A DNA stretch of 64,000 nt from Clostridium sp. AM22-11AC (GCF_003473545.1 NZ_QUCM01000017.1:1-64000), one strand, 5' to 3'; numbered from the stretch's first letter, positions 35,170 through 43,967 are shown. Notes: generated by a model from the sequence alone, not told the origin. Program-made: numbers and translations.

Positions 35170-35847
35170 ATGTATAAATGCTGTATATTTGATCTGGACG
35201 GAACATTGGTGAACTCTATTTATGCTTTGAAACGTTCTGTAGACCTGACACTGGGCCATTTTGGACTGGGGCCGATCTCTATTGAAGATACCAAGCAGTT
35301 TGTAGGAGATGGCTATAAAAAGCTGGTAGAACGTTCCCTGATAGCATATGGGGATAAAGAACTGACTTATTATAAGGAAGCGTTGGATGTATATAATGAA
35401 GTTTTTAAGGACTGTTGTCTTTACAAAGTAGAAGCATATGAGGGAATTCCACAGCTTCTGGATTTCTTAAAAGAACATGGCATACTGGCAACCGTACTGT
35501 CCAATAAACCTCATCAGAGAGCCCTTGAGAATGTAGCCCATGTATTTGGAGATCATACATTTGACAAGGTATACGGAGAGAGAGAAGCATTAGGCATCCG
35601 CAAGAAACCGGCTCCCGACGGTGTAGTGGCTCTGATCGAAGAACTGGGGCTTAAAAAAGAAGACTGTTTGTATCTGGGAGATACTAATACAGATATGGAA
35701 ACAGGACAGGCAGCCCAGGTAGATACAGTAGGTGTGACCTGGGGCTTTCGTCCGAGAGAAGAGCTGGAGGCATTTAAGCCAAAGCTTGTAGCAGAGTCTC
35801 CTTTCCAGGTGATAGATTTTATAAAGGCAGTGAACCACATTGAATAA
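35170..35847 (+). CDS. HAD-family phosphatase, phosphoglycolate phosphatase-like
   Basis: 225 aa. The ATG at 35170 has AAAGG 10 nt upstream; GTG at 35161 is the alternative. HAD motifs are FDLDGTLVNS (nucleophile Asp), VLSNKPHQ (Thr/Ser motif II region), KKPAPDG (Lys) and YLGDTNTDMETG (acidic motif IV). An alpha-helical cap lies at about residues 15-80, as in Gph. Its 3' end overlaps the zinc-binding lipoprotein gene. Confidence 0.88.
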   Translation: MYKCCIFDLDGTLVNSIYALKRSVDLTLGHFGLGPISIEDTKQFVGDGYKKLVERSLIAYGDKELTYYKEALDVYNEVFKDCCLYKVEAYEGIPQLLDFLKEHGILATVLSNKPHQRALENVAHVFGDHTFDKVYGEREALGIRKKPAPDGVVALIEELGLKKEDCLYLGDTNTDMETGQAAQVDTVGVTWGFRPREELEAFKPKLVAESPFQVIDFIKAVNHIE

Positions 35848-37000
35848 ATTTGAAGTGAATAATTTAAAACGTAATTTAAATAAGAAGAAACGCAGCTTAA
35901 AAACATATATCGTGAGCATTTTTCTCACGATGTGTTGCATCCTTCTTTCCGGCTGCGGTATATCTGGTACAGTGGGACAGAATTCGTCAAAGGTATCCGA
36001 TGAAAAAGATACCCGCCCATTGGTAGTGACTACTATTTTTCCATACTATGATTTTGTCCGCCAGATCGCAGGGGACAGAGTAAGACTGAAAATGGTAGTT
36101 CCTGCAGGAATGGATAGTCATTCATTTGAGCCCACACCTGCAGATATGATCACCATGCAGCAGGCAGATCTGATGGTTTGCAACGGTGGAGAGATGGAAC
36201 AGTGGGTGGAAAAAGTAGTAGCTTCCCTGGATACGGAGAACATGAAAGTCCTTACGATGATGGACTATGTAGATGTACTGGAAGAGGAGATCGTGGAAGG
36301 AATGGAAGATAATGAACATTCCCATGATGACCATGGTCACGCTCACGAAAATGAGGAAGAAGATCATGATCACAGTGAAATGGATCATAGTCGTCCTGAC
36401 GATGAGATAAAAACTCATGAGAATTTATCTCAAATTACTTTTGACGATCATGATGGTCATGAAATGGACATTGAATATGACGAACACATCTGGACCTCAC
36501 CAGCCAATGCCATGAAGTTAGTGGAAGTGATCACAGAAACTTTAAAAGAAGTATCTCCGGAGAATGCTTCTTATTTTGAAGAAAACAAAAACAGCTATGA
36601 AACAGAACTAAAAAGTCTGGATGATGAGTTTAAGGATATTGTGGCAAATGGCCGTCACCGTATGATCGTGGTAGCGGACAAGTTTCCGTTCCGGTACTTT
36701 GCCCAGGAATATGGTCTGTCTTACAGAGCAGCATTTTCCGGCTGCAGTACAGATACAGAGCCAAGTGCAAAAACCATTGCTTATCTCATTGACCGTATAA
36801 AGGAAAATCAGATCCAGGCAGTATTTTATCTGGAACTTTCCAGTCACCGGACGGCAGATATCATCAGTGAAGAAACAGGAGCAAAACCCCTTCTCCTTCA
36901 TTCCTGCCATAATGTAACAAGAAGGCAGTTTGATGAAGGCGTTACCTATCTGCAGCTGATGAAGCAGAATGCAAAAAATCTGCAGGAAGCACTTTTATAG
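35840..37000 (+). CDS. znuA: Zinc ABC transporter substrate-binding lipoprotein
   Basis: Up to 386 aa. The start is uncertain: TTG at 35840 overlaps the HAD gene, and GTG at 35855 is an alternative; neither has a clear ribosome binding site, suggesting coupling. A signal peptide ends in the lipobox LSGC (about residue 39). Cluster A-1 family blocks are VVTTIFPYYDFVRQIAGD, HSFEPTPADM, EHIWTSPANA and DKFPFRYFAQEYGL. A His/Asp/Glu-rich loop at about residues 154-215 is typical of zinc-specific members. It captures Zn2+ for the ZnuBC transporter encoded next. Confidence 0.93.
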   Translation: MNKFEVNNLKRNLNKKKRSLKTYIVSIFLTMCCILLSGCGISGTVGQNSSKVSDEKDTRPLVVTTIFPYYDFVRQIAGDRVRLKMVVPAGMDSHSFEPTPADMITMQQADLMVCNGGEMEQWVEKVVASLDTENMKVLTMMDYVDVLEEEIVEGMEDNEHSHDDHGHAHENEEEDHDHSEMDHSRPDDEIKTHENLSQITFDDHDGHEMDIEYDEHIWTSPANAMKLVEVITETLKEVSPENASYFEENKNSYETELKSLDDEFKDIVANGRHRMIVVADKFPFRYFAQEYGLSYRAAFSGCSTDTEPSAKTIAYLIDRIKENQIQAVFYLELSSHRTADIISEETGAKPLLLHSCHNVTRRQFDEGVTYLQLMKQNAKNLQEALL

Positions 37001-37015
37001 GAGGAATGATCAAAA

Positions 37016-37867
37016 ATGGAACCATTGATCAAATGTGAGCATGTTGATCTTGGATACGAAAATCAGGATGCGGTTATAAATGTAAATATGGAAGTCTGCC
37101 CTGGGGATTATCTGTGTATCGTAGGTGAAAACGGGTCTGGCAAAAGTACCCTGATCAAGGGACTTTTGGGGCTGTTAAAGCCATCCGGCGGCAAACTGAC
37201 CGTAGCAGAAGAATTAAAAACAACAGGAATTGGCTATCTGCCCCAGCAGACAGCAGCTCAGAAAGATTTCCCTGCTTCTGTAAGAGAAGTCGTTTTAAGC
37301 GGCTGCTTAAGCAGAAGAGGCAGACGCCCTTTCTATTCTAAAACAGAAAAGGACATTGCATCTGCCAATATGGAAAAACTGGGTATTACCCAGTTGGCGA
37401 ACCAGTGCTACAGGGAGTTATCCGGCGGACAGCAGCAGAGAGTGCTGATCGCAAGAGCTCTCTGCGCCACCAGGGAACTTCTTATTTTAGATGAGCCGAT
37501 CACCGGTCTGGACCCGATGGCAATCCAGGATTTCTATTCCATGATCCGCAAATTAAACAGGGAAGATAAAGTAGCTATTATCATGGTCTCCCATGACTTA
37601 AGAAATGCAGTAGAGGAAGCCAACAAGATCCTCCACCTTCAGAAACAGGTGCTTTTCTACGGCCCGGCCCACGATTATATGAACAGTAAGGCAGCAGGCC
37701 ATTTCTTCCATGAAAAAGAACAGGGTGAGTGTCTGCCAACGGCAGCCTGCCATATGGCAAAAAATGTGGATGGTCTGGAAAACAATGAACAGAAGTGTTC
37801 CTGCGGACATACCCACGCACACAGTTCCCAGAAGATAGAAGGAGGAAATACCCATGAACGTGCTTAG
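37016..37867 (+). CDS. znuC: Zinc ABC transporter ATP-binding protein
   Basis: 283 aa, with AGGAGG before the ATG. Walker A is GENGSGKST, the signature is ELSGGQQQR, Walker B is LLILDEPITGLD, and the switch His is in VSHD. The C-terminal about 50 residues add Cys/His motifs (CLPTAACHM, CSCGHTHAHS), unusual for an ATPase subunit and suggestive of zinc sensing or buffering. It overlaps the permease gene by 14 nt. Confidence 0.94.
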   Translation: MEPLIKCEHVDLGYENQDAVINVNMEVCPGDYLCIVGENGSGKSTLIKGLLGLLKPSGGKLTVAEELKTTGIGYLPQQTAAQKDFPASVREVVLSGCLSRRGRRPFYSKTEKDIASANMEKLGITQLANQCYRELSGGQQQRVLIARALCATRELLILDEPITGLDPMAIQDFYSMIRKLNREDKVAIIMVSHDLRNAVEEANKILHLQKQVLFYGPAHDYMNSKAAGHFFHEKEQGECLPTAACHMAKNVDGLENNEQKCSCGHTHAHSSQKIEGGNTHERA

Positions 37868-38672
37868 TGAAATGTTATCTTATCCATTTATGGTGCGGGC
37901 ATTATTCGGCGGTATGCTTGTATCTTTGTGCGCCTCCCTTTTGGGAGTGAGCCTGGTGTTAAAACGCTATTCCATGATCGGTGACGGACTTTCCCATGTA
38001 TCCTTTGGAGCCCTTTCCATTGCCCTGGCTATGGGCTGGTCCCCTTTAAAGGTATCGATCCCGGTAGTTGTGCTGGCGGCATTTTTCCTTCTGCGTATTA
38101 CAGAAAACAGCCGGATCAAAAGTGATGCAGCCATTGCCATGATCTCTGCCAGCTCTCTGGCTATCGGTATTATCGTTACATCCTTAACAACAGGAATGAC
38201 CACAGATGTAAGCAGCTATATGTTTGGAAGCATTTTAGCCATGACCAAAGAAGACGTGGCCTTATCAGCAGTATTGTGCATCATTGTACTGGGCCTGTTT
38301 GTACTTTGCTACAACCAGGTATTTGCAGTTACCTTTGATGAGAACTTTGCAAAAGCAACCGGTGTAAATGTAGGTGCCTACAATATGCTTATTTCCGTGC
38401 TTACAGCCGTTACCATTGTCCTTGGCATGCGTATGATGGGAGCCATGCTGATCTCAAGCCTTGTGATCTTCCCATGCCTTACCTCTATGCGCGTGTTTAA
38501 AAGCTTTACCAGCGTAGTGATCTCTTCCGGAATTCTTTCCCTGGTATGCTTTTTGCTGGGAATGATGGCTTCCTATCAGTTTTCCACACCAGCAGGCGCC
38601 AGTGTAGTAGTGGTAAATCTCATTGCCTTCGGTTTGTTTTCCATGTGGCAGGTATTAGGCAGGAAACGGTAA
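37854..38672 (+). CDS. znuB: Zinc ABC transporter permease
   Basis: 272 aa ABC-3 family integral membrane protein with about 8 helices. Conserved features are LVLKRYSMIGDGLSHVSFGALS (family signature near residue 35) and later DENFAKATGVN. GGAGG precedes the ATG inside the znuC end. It forms the membrane channel of the zinc importer. Confidence 0.94.
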   Translation: MNVLSEMLSYPFMVRALFGGMLVSLCASLLGVSLVLKRYSMIGDGLSHVSFGALSIALAMGWSPLKVSIPVVVLAAFFLLRITENSRIKSDAAIAMISASSLAIGIIVTSLTTGMTTDVSSYMFGSILAMTKEDVALSAVLCIIVLGLFVLCYNQVFAVTFDENFAKATGVNVGAYNMLISVLTAVTIVLGMRMMGAMLISSLVIFPCLTSMRVFKSFTSVVISSGILSLVCFLLGMMASYQFSTPAGASVVVVNLIAFGLFSMWQVLGRKR

Positions 38673-38737
38673 AAAGCATAAAATCAGCATAAAACCAACA
38701 TGCAGACCAGTGTTAATGAGAAAGAGGGGCCCATTAC

Positions 38738-38806
38738 TTGACATTAAGGTCAGGTTGTGCCAAAATATCTAATTGACAGATTGAACAAACGGGATCATAA
38801 GATCCC
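38738..38806 (+). promoter_or_regulatory. Candidate promoters and hairpin before the COG0523 gene
   Basis: The 204-bp gap has TTGACA at 38738 (17 bp before CAAAAT) and TTGACA at 38773 (17-18 bp before ATAAG). A GGGATC-ataa-GATCCC palindrome (38791-38806) overlaps the second -10 and could be an operator. No clear Zur box is recognised. A short TTCTAA triplication follows near 38822-38838. Confidence 0.4.
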
Positions 38807-38876
38807 ATTGCAAAATGCTTTTCTAATTCTAATTCTAATTTAAAGAAGGCATTAATAAAGAAAGAAGGAACATACG

Positions 38877-40109
38877 ATGACAAAGATCGATATTATTTCC
38901 GGTTTCCTTGGAGCTGGAAAAACTACTTTTATTAAGAAGCTTTTACAGGAGGCTATTTCCGGTGAGCAGGTAGTCCTCATTGAAAATGAATTTGGCGAGA
39001 TCGGTATTGACGGCGGATTTTTAAAAGACTCCGGTATCGAGATCCGTGAGATGAACTCCGGCTGTATCTGCTGCTCCTTAGTAGGTGATTTCGGAAAATC
39101 CTTATCTGAGGTACTGACCAAGTACAAACCAGACCGTATCATCATCGAACCATCAGGCGTTGGCAAGCTTTCCGACGTTATGAAGGCTGTTATTGATGTA
39201 TCTGCAGATATGGACGTTGCATTAAACAGCGCAGTTACCATCGTAGATGCTGCAAAGTGCAAAATGTATATGAAGAACTTCGGTGAATTCTTCAACAACC
39301 AGATCGAGAATGCAGGAACTGTTGTACTCAGCCGTACAGATATTACTGATACTGCAAAGATCCAGAAGGATGTTGAGATGATCCGTGAGAAAAATCCAAA
39401 GGCTGCTATCGTTACCACTCCATTAGCAGAATTGGGCGGAAGCCAGCTTCTTGAGATCATCGAGAAGAGAGATACCATGTTAGATGACCTGTTAGAGGAA
39501 GTAAGAGAAAGCCATCATCACCATGATGATGATGACGATGACTGCTGCTGCGGTCACGACCATGATCATGAGCACCATCACCACCATGATCACGATGATG
39601 ATTGCTGCTGTGGCCATGACCACGATCATGATGAAGACGAAGAACACGAACATCACCATCATCATGACCACGATGACGATTGCTGCTGTGGCCATGACCA
39701 TGATCATGAGCATCATCACGATCATGATGAAGACGAAGAACATGAACATCACCATCATCATGACCACGACGATGACTGCTGCTGTGGCCATGACCATGAT
39801 CACGAACATCATCATCACCATCATGCAGACGAAGTATTCACCAGCTGGGGTATGGAGACCATCGTTCCTGTAACAAAGGATCAGCTGGAAGATATCTTAA
39901 AGCGTCTGGCAGAGACCAAGGAATTTGGCGATGTTTTAAGAGCAAAGGGAATGCTTCCTACAGAAAATCCTGGCGAGTGGCTGTACTTTGACCTGGTACC
40001 GGAGCAGTATGAGATCCGTGACGGAAAGCCGGATTACACAGGTAAGGTTTGTGTCATCGGTGCCAGCCTGAAGGAAGAAGAATTAAACAAAGTATTCGGA
40101 AGAGGCTAA
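38877..40109 (+). CDS. COG0523/CobW-family GTPase with a long His/Asp/Cys-rich repeat region
   Basis: 410 aa G3E GTPase. Walker A is GFLGAGKTT, the metal-binding CxCC motif sits in SGCICCSL, and EPSGVG is the Walker B/switch region. Residues about 213-316 are almost only His, Asp, Glu, Cys and Gly: four CCCGHDHDH modules separated by His runs. A CobW C-terminal domain follows. COG0523 GTPases insert or deliver metals; the context (znuACB) points to zinc. The low-complexity part contains a 96-bp tandem duplication. Confidence 0.92.
   Translation: MTKIDIISGFLGAGKTTFIKKLLQEAISGEQVVLIENEFGEIGIDGGFLKDSGIEIREMNSGCICCSLVGDFGKSLSEVLTKYKPDRIIIEPSGVGKLSDVMKAVIDVSADMDVALNSAVTIVDAAKCKMYMKNFGEFFNNQIENAGTVVLSRTDITDTAKIQKDVEMIREKNPKAAIVTTPLAELGGSQLLEIIEKRDTMLDDLLEEVRESHHHHDDDDDDCCCGHDHDHEHHHHHDHDDDCCCGHDHDHDEDEEHEHHHHHDHDDDCCCGHDHDHEHHHDHDEDEEHEHHHHHDHDDDCCCGHDHDHEHHHHHHADEVFTSWGMETIVPVTKDQLEDILKRLAETKEFGDVLRAKGMLPTENPGEWLYFDLVPEQYEIRDGKPDYTGKVCVIGASLKEEELNKVFGRG
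39621..39812 (+). repeat. 96-bp tandem duplication in the His-rich region
   Basis: 39621-39716 and 39717-39812 encode the same 32-residue block (HDHDEDEEHEHHHHHDHDDD, then CCCGHDHDHEHH) with scattered mostly synonymous differences. This indicates in-frame expansion of the metal-binding linker. Confidence 0.85.
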
Positions 40110-40121
40110 TGAGGTTTAAAA

Positions 40122-41081
40122 ATGGGAAATAACGAGATAGATGAAGATGTAATGCCCGTATTTCTGATCAACGGTTTTCTGGAAGCTGGAAAAACCCAGT
40201 TTCTGGAATTTACCATGGACCAGGAATACTTCCAGACAGAGGGAAAAACACTTCTGATCGTCTGCGAAGAAGGGGATACAGAATATGATGAAAAGAAGTT
40301 AAAGAAGCATCAGACTGCTGTTGTATATGTAGATGAACTTTCCAAACTGACACCGGCTTACTTAAATGAGCTGGAAGTGATCTACCGCCCGGAGCGTGTG
40401 CTCTTAGAGTGGAACGGTATGTGGAACCAGGACGAGCTGAAACTGCCGGATGACTGGAACATTTACCAGCAGATCACCATTATCGATGGTTCTACCTTTG
40501 ATCTGTACATCCAGAATATGAAGCCGCTCCTTGGCGCTATGCTTCGTAATTCCGAACTGGTCATTGTAAACCGCTGCGATGGAATTGCAGATGAGAAGCT
40601 GACTTCCTATCGCCGTACCATCCGCGCTATGAGCCGTGAAAGCGAGATCGTTCTGGAAGATAAGAACGGCGAGATCGAGCAGGCAACCCTGGAAGAAGAT
40701 CTTCCATATGATATCAATGCAGATGTAATTGAGATCAAGCCTGCAGACTACGGTATCTGGTACATCGACTGTATGGATCAGCCGGAACGCTACAAAGGAA
40801 AGACCGTTGAATTTACCGCAATGGTATTAAAAAGCCCGAAATTCCCAAAGGGACAGTTCGTTCCGGGACGTATGGCTATGACCTGCTGTGAGGCAGATAT
40901 GACATTCTTAGGTTTCATGTGCAAATGGAAAGACGCAGAAAAGTACAAGACCAAAGAATGGGTAAAGGTACGCGCTAAAGTCGGCGTAGAATACCAGAGA
41001 GATTACCACGGCGAAGGACCTGTCCTCTATGCCGAAAATGTGGAAAAAGCCGCTGAGATCAAGGACATTGTGCAGTTCTAG
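40122..41081 (+). CDS. CobW-like GTPase fused to a YcgQ/TIGR03943-type C-terminal domain
   Basis: 319 aa; starts 12 nt after the previous gene, with GAGG upstream. The N-terminal half is CobW-like with a variant P-loop, GFLEAGKTQ, and no CxCC motif. The C-terminal about 105 residues (PADYGIWYIDCMDQPERYKG; GRMAMTCCEADMTFLGF) resemble the C-terminal domain of TIGR03943/DUF1980 (YcgQ) proteins, which occur in zinc-limitation regulons. It probably works with the adjacent His-rich GTPase. The fusion is inferred from motifs only. Confidence 0.8.
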   Translation: MGNNEIDEDVMPVFLINGFLEAGKTQFLEFTMDQEYFQTEGKTLLIVCEEGDTEYDEKKLKKHQTAVVYVDELSKLTPAYLNELEVIYRPERVLLEWNGMWNQDELKLPDDWNIYQQITIIDGSTFDLYIQNMKPLLGAMLRNSELVIVNRCDGIADEKLTSYRRTIRAMSRESEIVLEDKNGEIEQATLEEDLPYDINADVIEIKPADYGIWYIDCMDQPERYKGKTVEFTAMVLKSPKFPKGQFVPGRMAMTCCEADMTFLGFMCKWKDAEKYKTKEWVKVRAKVGVEYQRDYHGEGPVLYAENVEKAAEIKDIVQF

Positions 41082-41146
41082 TGATGTTCTTGTGAAAATG
41101 CTATTTTCAGGAAGTGTAAGGAAGAACAGTTGTGTAAGTTCTTACA

Positions 41147-41175
41147 TTGACATGAAAACAAAACTCTGATATAGT
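41147..41175 (+). promoter_or_regulatory. Promoter of the DEAD-box helicase leader
   Basis: TTGACA (41147-41152), 17-bp spacer, TATAGT (41170-41175). A start near 41182 gives a leader of about 378 nt before the helicase ATG. Confidence 0.8.
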
Positions 41176-41192
41176 TATTGATTGTACGAAAG

Positions 41193-41244
41193 TGAGAGGA
41201 TGAAAGGCCTGCATGTGCGTGCCGTTTTCGCCTCTCATTTTCTT
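41193..41244 (+). terminator. Terminator-like hairpin at the start of the helicase leader
   Basis: TGAGAGG (41193-41199) pairs with CCTCTCA (41231-41237), followed by TTTTCTTG. It lies about 10 nt after the predicted start, so it may attenuate the leader or end transcripts from upstream. Confidence 0.55.
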
Positions 41245-41278
41245 GCTATTGCATGTTAAAAATATATGATAACTTCGA

Positions 41279-41518
41279 TTGCACTAAGTTCGTGGAATAC
41301 CTCACTAAGTGCAACGAAGTGCTTTCGCACGTAAGTGTTCTGGAAGACGAACGCTTACGTGCTCAATGCAGGAATATGGGCCGTTTTCAACCTGTCGATT
41401 GTCCACATCCTGAGTGCAGATGTACGAATGTGGCGGATGCAATCCGACACAGGCGAACATGTGCAAATCGAAGGCCAGTGGACAATGACATGTTGAAAAA
41501 TTAAGGCCCATATTCCTG
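41279..41518 (+). other. Hairpin-rich leader: three consecutive inverted repeats
   Basis: HP1: TTGCACT (41279-41285) with AGTGCAA (41308-41314). HP2: a 14-bp stem, 41327-41340 with 41349-41362, 8-nt loop. HP3: 41369-41382 with 41505-41518 (14 bp perfect), continuing inward with TTTTCAAC/GTTGAAAA, GTC/GAC and ATTGTCCAC/GTGGACAAT. Then come GCA-g-ATGT/ACAT-g-TGC and CGGAT-gca-ATCCG. It is one long imperfect hairpin of 150 nt. An 83-codon open frame lies across it but has no ribosome binding site. Confidence 0.8.
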
Positions 41519-41559
41519 TGGAACTTAGATTAAGAATAGAAAGAGGATATTTACAATTA

Positions 41560-43257
41560 ATGGATGTAACAAAATTTGAAGAATTACAGTTAGATGACCG
41601 TATCATAAGAGCTATTACCGAGATGGGCTTTGAAGAAGCTTCTCCGATCCAGGCTCAGGCGATCCCTGTTGTATTAGAAGGCAGAGACATGATCGGTCAG
41701 GCACAGACAGGAACAGGAAAGACCGCTGCTTTCGGACTTCCTCTGTTACAGAAGGTAGACCCGAAGGTAAAGAAGCTTCAGGCCGTTGTCCTGCTTCCAA
41801 CCAGAGAGCTGGCAATCCAGGTAGCTGAAGAACTGCGCCGTTTTGCAAAATTTATGCACGGCATCAAGGTTCTGCCTGTATACGGCGGTCAGGACATTGT
41901 CCGTCAGATCCGCGCCTTAAAAGATGGCACCCAGATCGTAGTAGGAACCCCGGGCCGTGTGATGGATCATATGCGCCGTAAGACCGTAAAAATGGACCAT
42001 GTACATACCGTAGTTTTAGACGAAGCAGACGAAATGTTGAACATGGGCTTTTTAGAGGATATGGAGACCATTTTAAGCCAGCTGCCGGAAGAGCGCCAGA
42101 CCCTGATGTTCTCCGCAACCATGCCTCAGGCCATTGCTGACATTGCAAAGAAGTTCCAGAAAGATCCGGTAACAGTCCGCGTGATTAAAAAAGAACTGAC
42201 TGTACCGAAAGTGACCCAGTATTATTATGAAGTAAAGCCAAAAAACAAAGTAGAGGTTATGTGCCGTCTGTTAGACATGTACTCCCCAAAGCTGTCTATC
42301 ATATTCTGCAACACCAAGCGCCAGGTAGATGAACTGGTTCAGGCACTTCAGGGAAGAGGTTATTTTGCAGAAGGCCTTCATGGTGATTTAAAGCAGGTAC
42401 AGCGTGACCGCGTTATGGAAAGCTTTAGAAACGGACGTACCGATATCCTGATTGCTACAGACGTAGCAGCAAGAGGCATTGACGTAGGAAATGTAGAAGC
42501 TGTATTTAACTACGATATCCCACAGGATGATGAATATTATGTACACCGTATCGGTCGTACCGGAAGAGCAGGAAGAGAAGGAAAGGCATTCAGCCTGGTA
42601 GTTGGCAAGGAAGTTTACAAGCTTCGTGACATCCAGCGCTACTGCAAGACCAAGATCATCCCACAGGCCATCCCGTCCTTAAATGACATTACCGAGATCA
42701 AGGCAGACAAGATCTTAGATCAGGTTCAGGACATTTTAAATGACGCAGATCTCACAAAGATCGTAAATATCATTGAAAAGAAGCTGATGGAAGATGATTA
42801 CACTTCCTTAGATCTGGCTGCAGCCCTCTTAAAAATGAGCATGGGCGATGACAATGAAGATATCATTGATAACTATATGCCTGCAAGATCCTTAGACGAT
42901 CTGGACAGCTATGGCAGAAATTCCAGAGGCAGAGACCGTGGCAGAAATAACAGCCGCCGCAAAGGCGCTACCGACCGAGCAGCTGTTGACTATGTATTAA
43001 ACGGCGGTGAAGAGCGCATGGCAAGACTGTTCATCAATATCGGTAAGTCCCAGCGTGTAACACCGGGAGATATCCTGGGCGCAGTTGCAGGAGAGTCCGG
43101 TATTCCAGGACGTCTGGTAGGAAGTATTGATATGTATGACGGCTATACTTTCGTAGATGTACCGGCTGAATATGCAGAAGATGTATTAAATGCCATGAGC
43201 CATGCCCGCATCAAAGGCAAACATATCCACGTAGAAAAAGCAAATTCCAAACGATAA
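41560..43257 (+). CDS. cshA: DEAD-box RNA helicase with C-terminal DbpA-type RNA-binding domain
   Basis: 565 aa. The ATG at 41560 matches the usual family N-terminus (KFEELQL); AGAGG is 16 nt away, so initiation may be inefficient or depend on leader folding. GTG at 41518 is the alternative. Motifs are the Q-motif SPIQAQAIP, AQTGTGKT, PTRELA, DEAD, SAT and HRIGRTGRAG. An RS/RG-rich linker at about residues 450-485 is followed by a DbpA-type RNA-binding domain (RLFINIGKSQRVTPGDI). It unwinds RNA in ribosome assembly, decay or cold adaptation. The symbol is by similarity only. Confidence 0.93.
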   Translation: MDVTKFEELQLDDRIIRAITEMGFEEASPIQAQAIPVVLEGRDMIGQAQTGTGKTAAFGLPLLQKVDPKVKKLQAVVLLPTRELAIQVAEELRRFAKFMHGIKVLPVYGGQDIVRQIRALKDGTQIVVGTPGRVMDHMRRKTVKMDHVHTVVLDEADEMLNMGFLEDMETILSQLPEERQTLMFSATMPQAIADIAKKFQKDPVTVRVIKKELTVPKVTQYYYEVKPKNKVEVMCRLLDMYSPKLSIIFCNTKRQVDELVQALQGRGYFAEGLHGDLKQVQRDRVMESFRNGRTDILIATDVAARGIDVGNVEAVFNYDIPQDDEYYVHRIGRTGRAGREGKAFSLVVGKEVYKLRDIQRYCKTKIIPQAIPSLNDITEIKADKILDQVQDILNDADLTKIVNIIEKKLMEDDYTSLDLAAALLKMSMGDDNEDIIDNYMPARSLDDLDSYGRNSRGRDRGRNNSRRKGATDRAAVDYVLNGGEERMARLFINIGKSQRVTPGDILGAVAGESGIPGRLVGSIDMYDGYTFVDVPAEYAEDVLNAMSHARIKGKHIHVEKANSKR

Positions 43258-43276
43258 AAATTCAAATCAGAAAAGT

Positions 43277-43309
43277 AAAAGACACTCTGAAACCTACCAG
43301 AGTGTCTTT
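43277..43309. terminator. Terminator after the helicase gene
   Basis: AAAAGACACTCTG pairs with CAGAGTGTCTTT around an 8-nt loop. It ends a few bases before the next gene, so that gene must use read-through or a promoter within the helicase gene. Confidence 0.85.
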
Positions 43310-43332
43310 ACAATATGCAGGGAGTGATAAAT

Positions 43333-43824
43333 TTGAAAGGAAAAAAAGCAGAAGCAGAAGTAAGGACCAACGTAATGAGGCTGTTAGACGCAGCAGGGAT
43401 CCATTATGAAACAGGAACATATGAAGTAGATGAAAATGACCTTTCCGGCAGCCATGCTGCTGACCTGATGGGGATCGATCATGACCAGATGTATAAGACC
43501 CTTGTATTAAAAGGGGAGAAAAAGGGATATCTTGTATGCTGTATCCCGGTAGATGAAGAACTGGACTTAAAGAAAGTGGCAAAAGCAGCGGGAGAGAAGA
43601 AAGTGGAGATGATCCACGTAAAAGATATGTTAGGTATCACCGGTTACATCCGGGGCGGCTGTTCTCCAATCGGAATGAAGAAAAAATTTCCAACATATAT
43701 TGAAGAAACTGCCCAGTTATATGATACAATTATGGTAAGCGCAGGACAGAGAGGCGTACAGGTCACTGTAAGTCCGGAAGACCTGAGGGAGTATGTAGAC
43801 GGAACCTTTGTTGGACTTGTGTAG
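43333..43824 (+). CDS. ybaK: YbaK/EbsC-type aminoacyl-tRNA (Cys-tRNA-Pro) deacylase
   Basis: 163 aa from TTG at 43333, chosen because GGAG lies 8 nt upstream; ATG at 43315 has no site. It hydrolyses mischarged Cys-tRNA(Pro). Family motifs are H-AADLMGID-x-DQMYKTLVLKG, the catalytic Lys region and GYIRGGCSPIGMKK (GGxSPIG). The length is normal. Confidence 0.9.
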   Translation: MKGKKAEAEVRTNVMRLLDAAGIHYETGTYEVDENDLSGSHAADLMGIDHDQMYKTLVLKGEKKGYLVCCIPVDEELDLKKVAKAAGEKKVEMIHVKDMLGITGYIRGGCSPIGMKKKFPTYIEETAQLYDTIMVSAGQRGVQVTVSPEDLREYVDGTFVGLV

Positions 43825-43967
43825 GTGATGGTTACGATCGTCTCAAAACGGTCTCAAAAGATAGAATACCTTAATGCAGGTTTGTAAATGAAATCAGGTA
43901 TCACGGAAAACGGACTGCGCTTTTGATGGCATATTATGCAGATAACATCCGAAAGGAGGAACGCAAT

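Noticed and set aside
39513..39825. CRISPR array
   Set aside because: The repeats are contiguous, in frame and coding for His/Asp/Cys; no unique spacers.
39492..39873. Met/Ile/Val/Thr-rich open frames on both strands over the His-rich region
   Set aside because: These are shadow frames of the CAT/GAT repeats in the COG0523 gene.
41253..41504. 83-codon open frame in the helicase leader
   Set aside because: No ribosome binding site, odd composition, and it lies across the arms of the long inverted repeat, which explains its coding-like look.
41365..41520. Retron msr-msd
   Set aside because: The long imperfect rod is msd-like, but no reverse transcriptase gene is within the window and a promoter plus helicase gene gives a simpler leader explanation.
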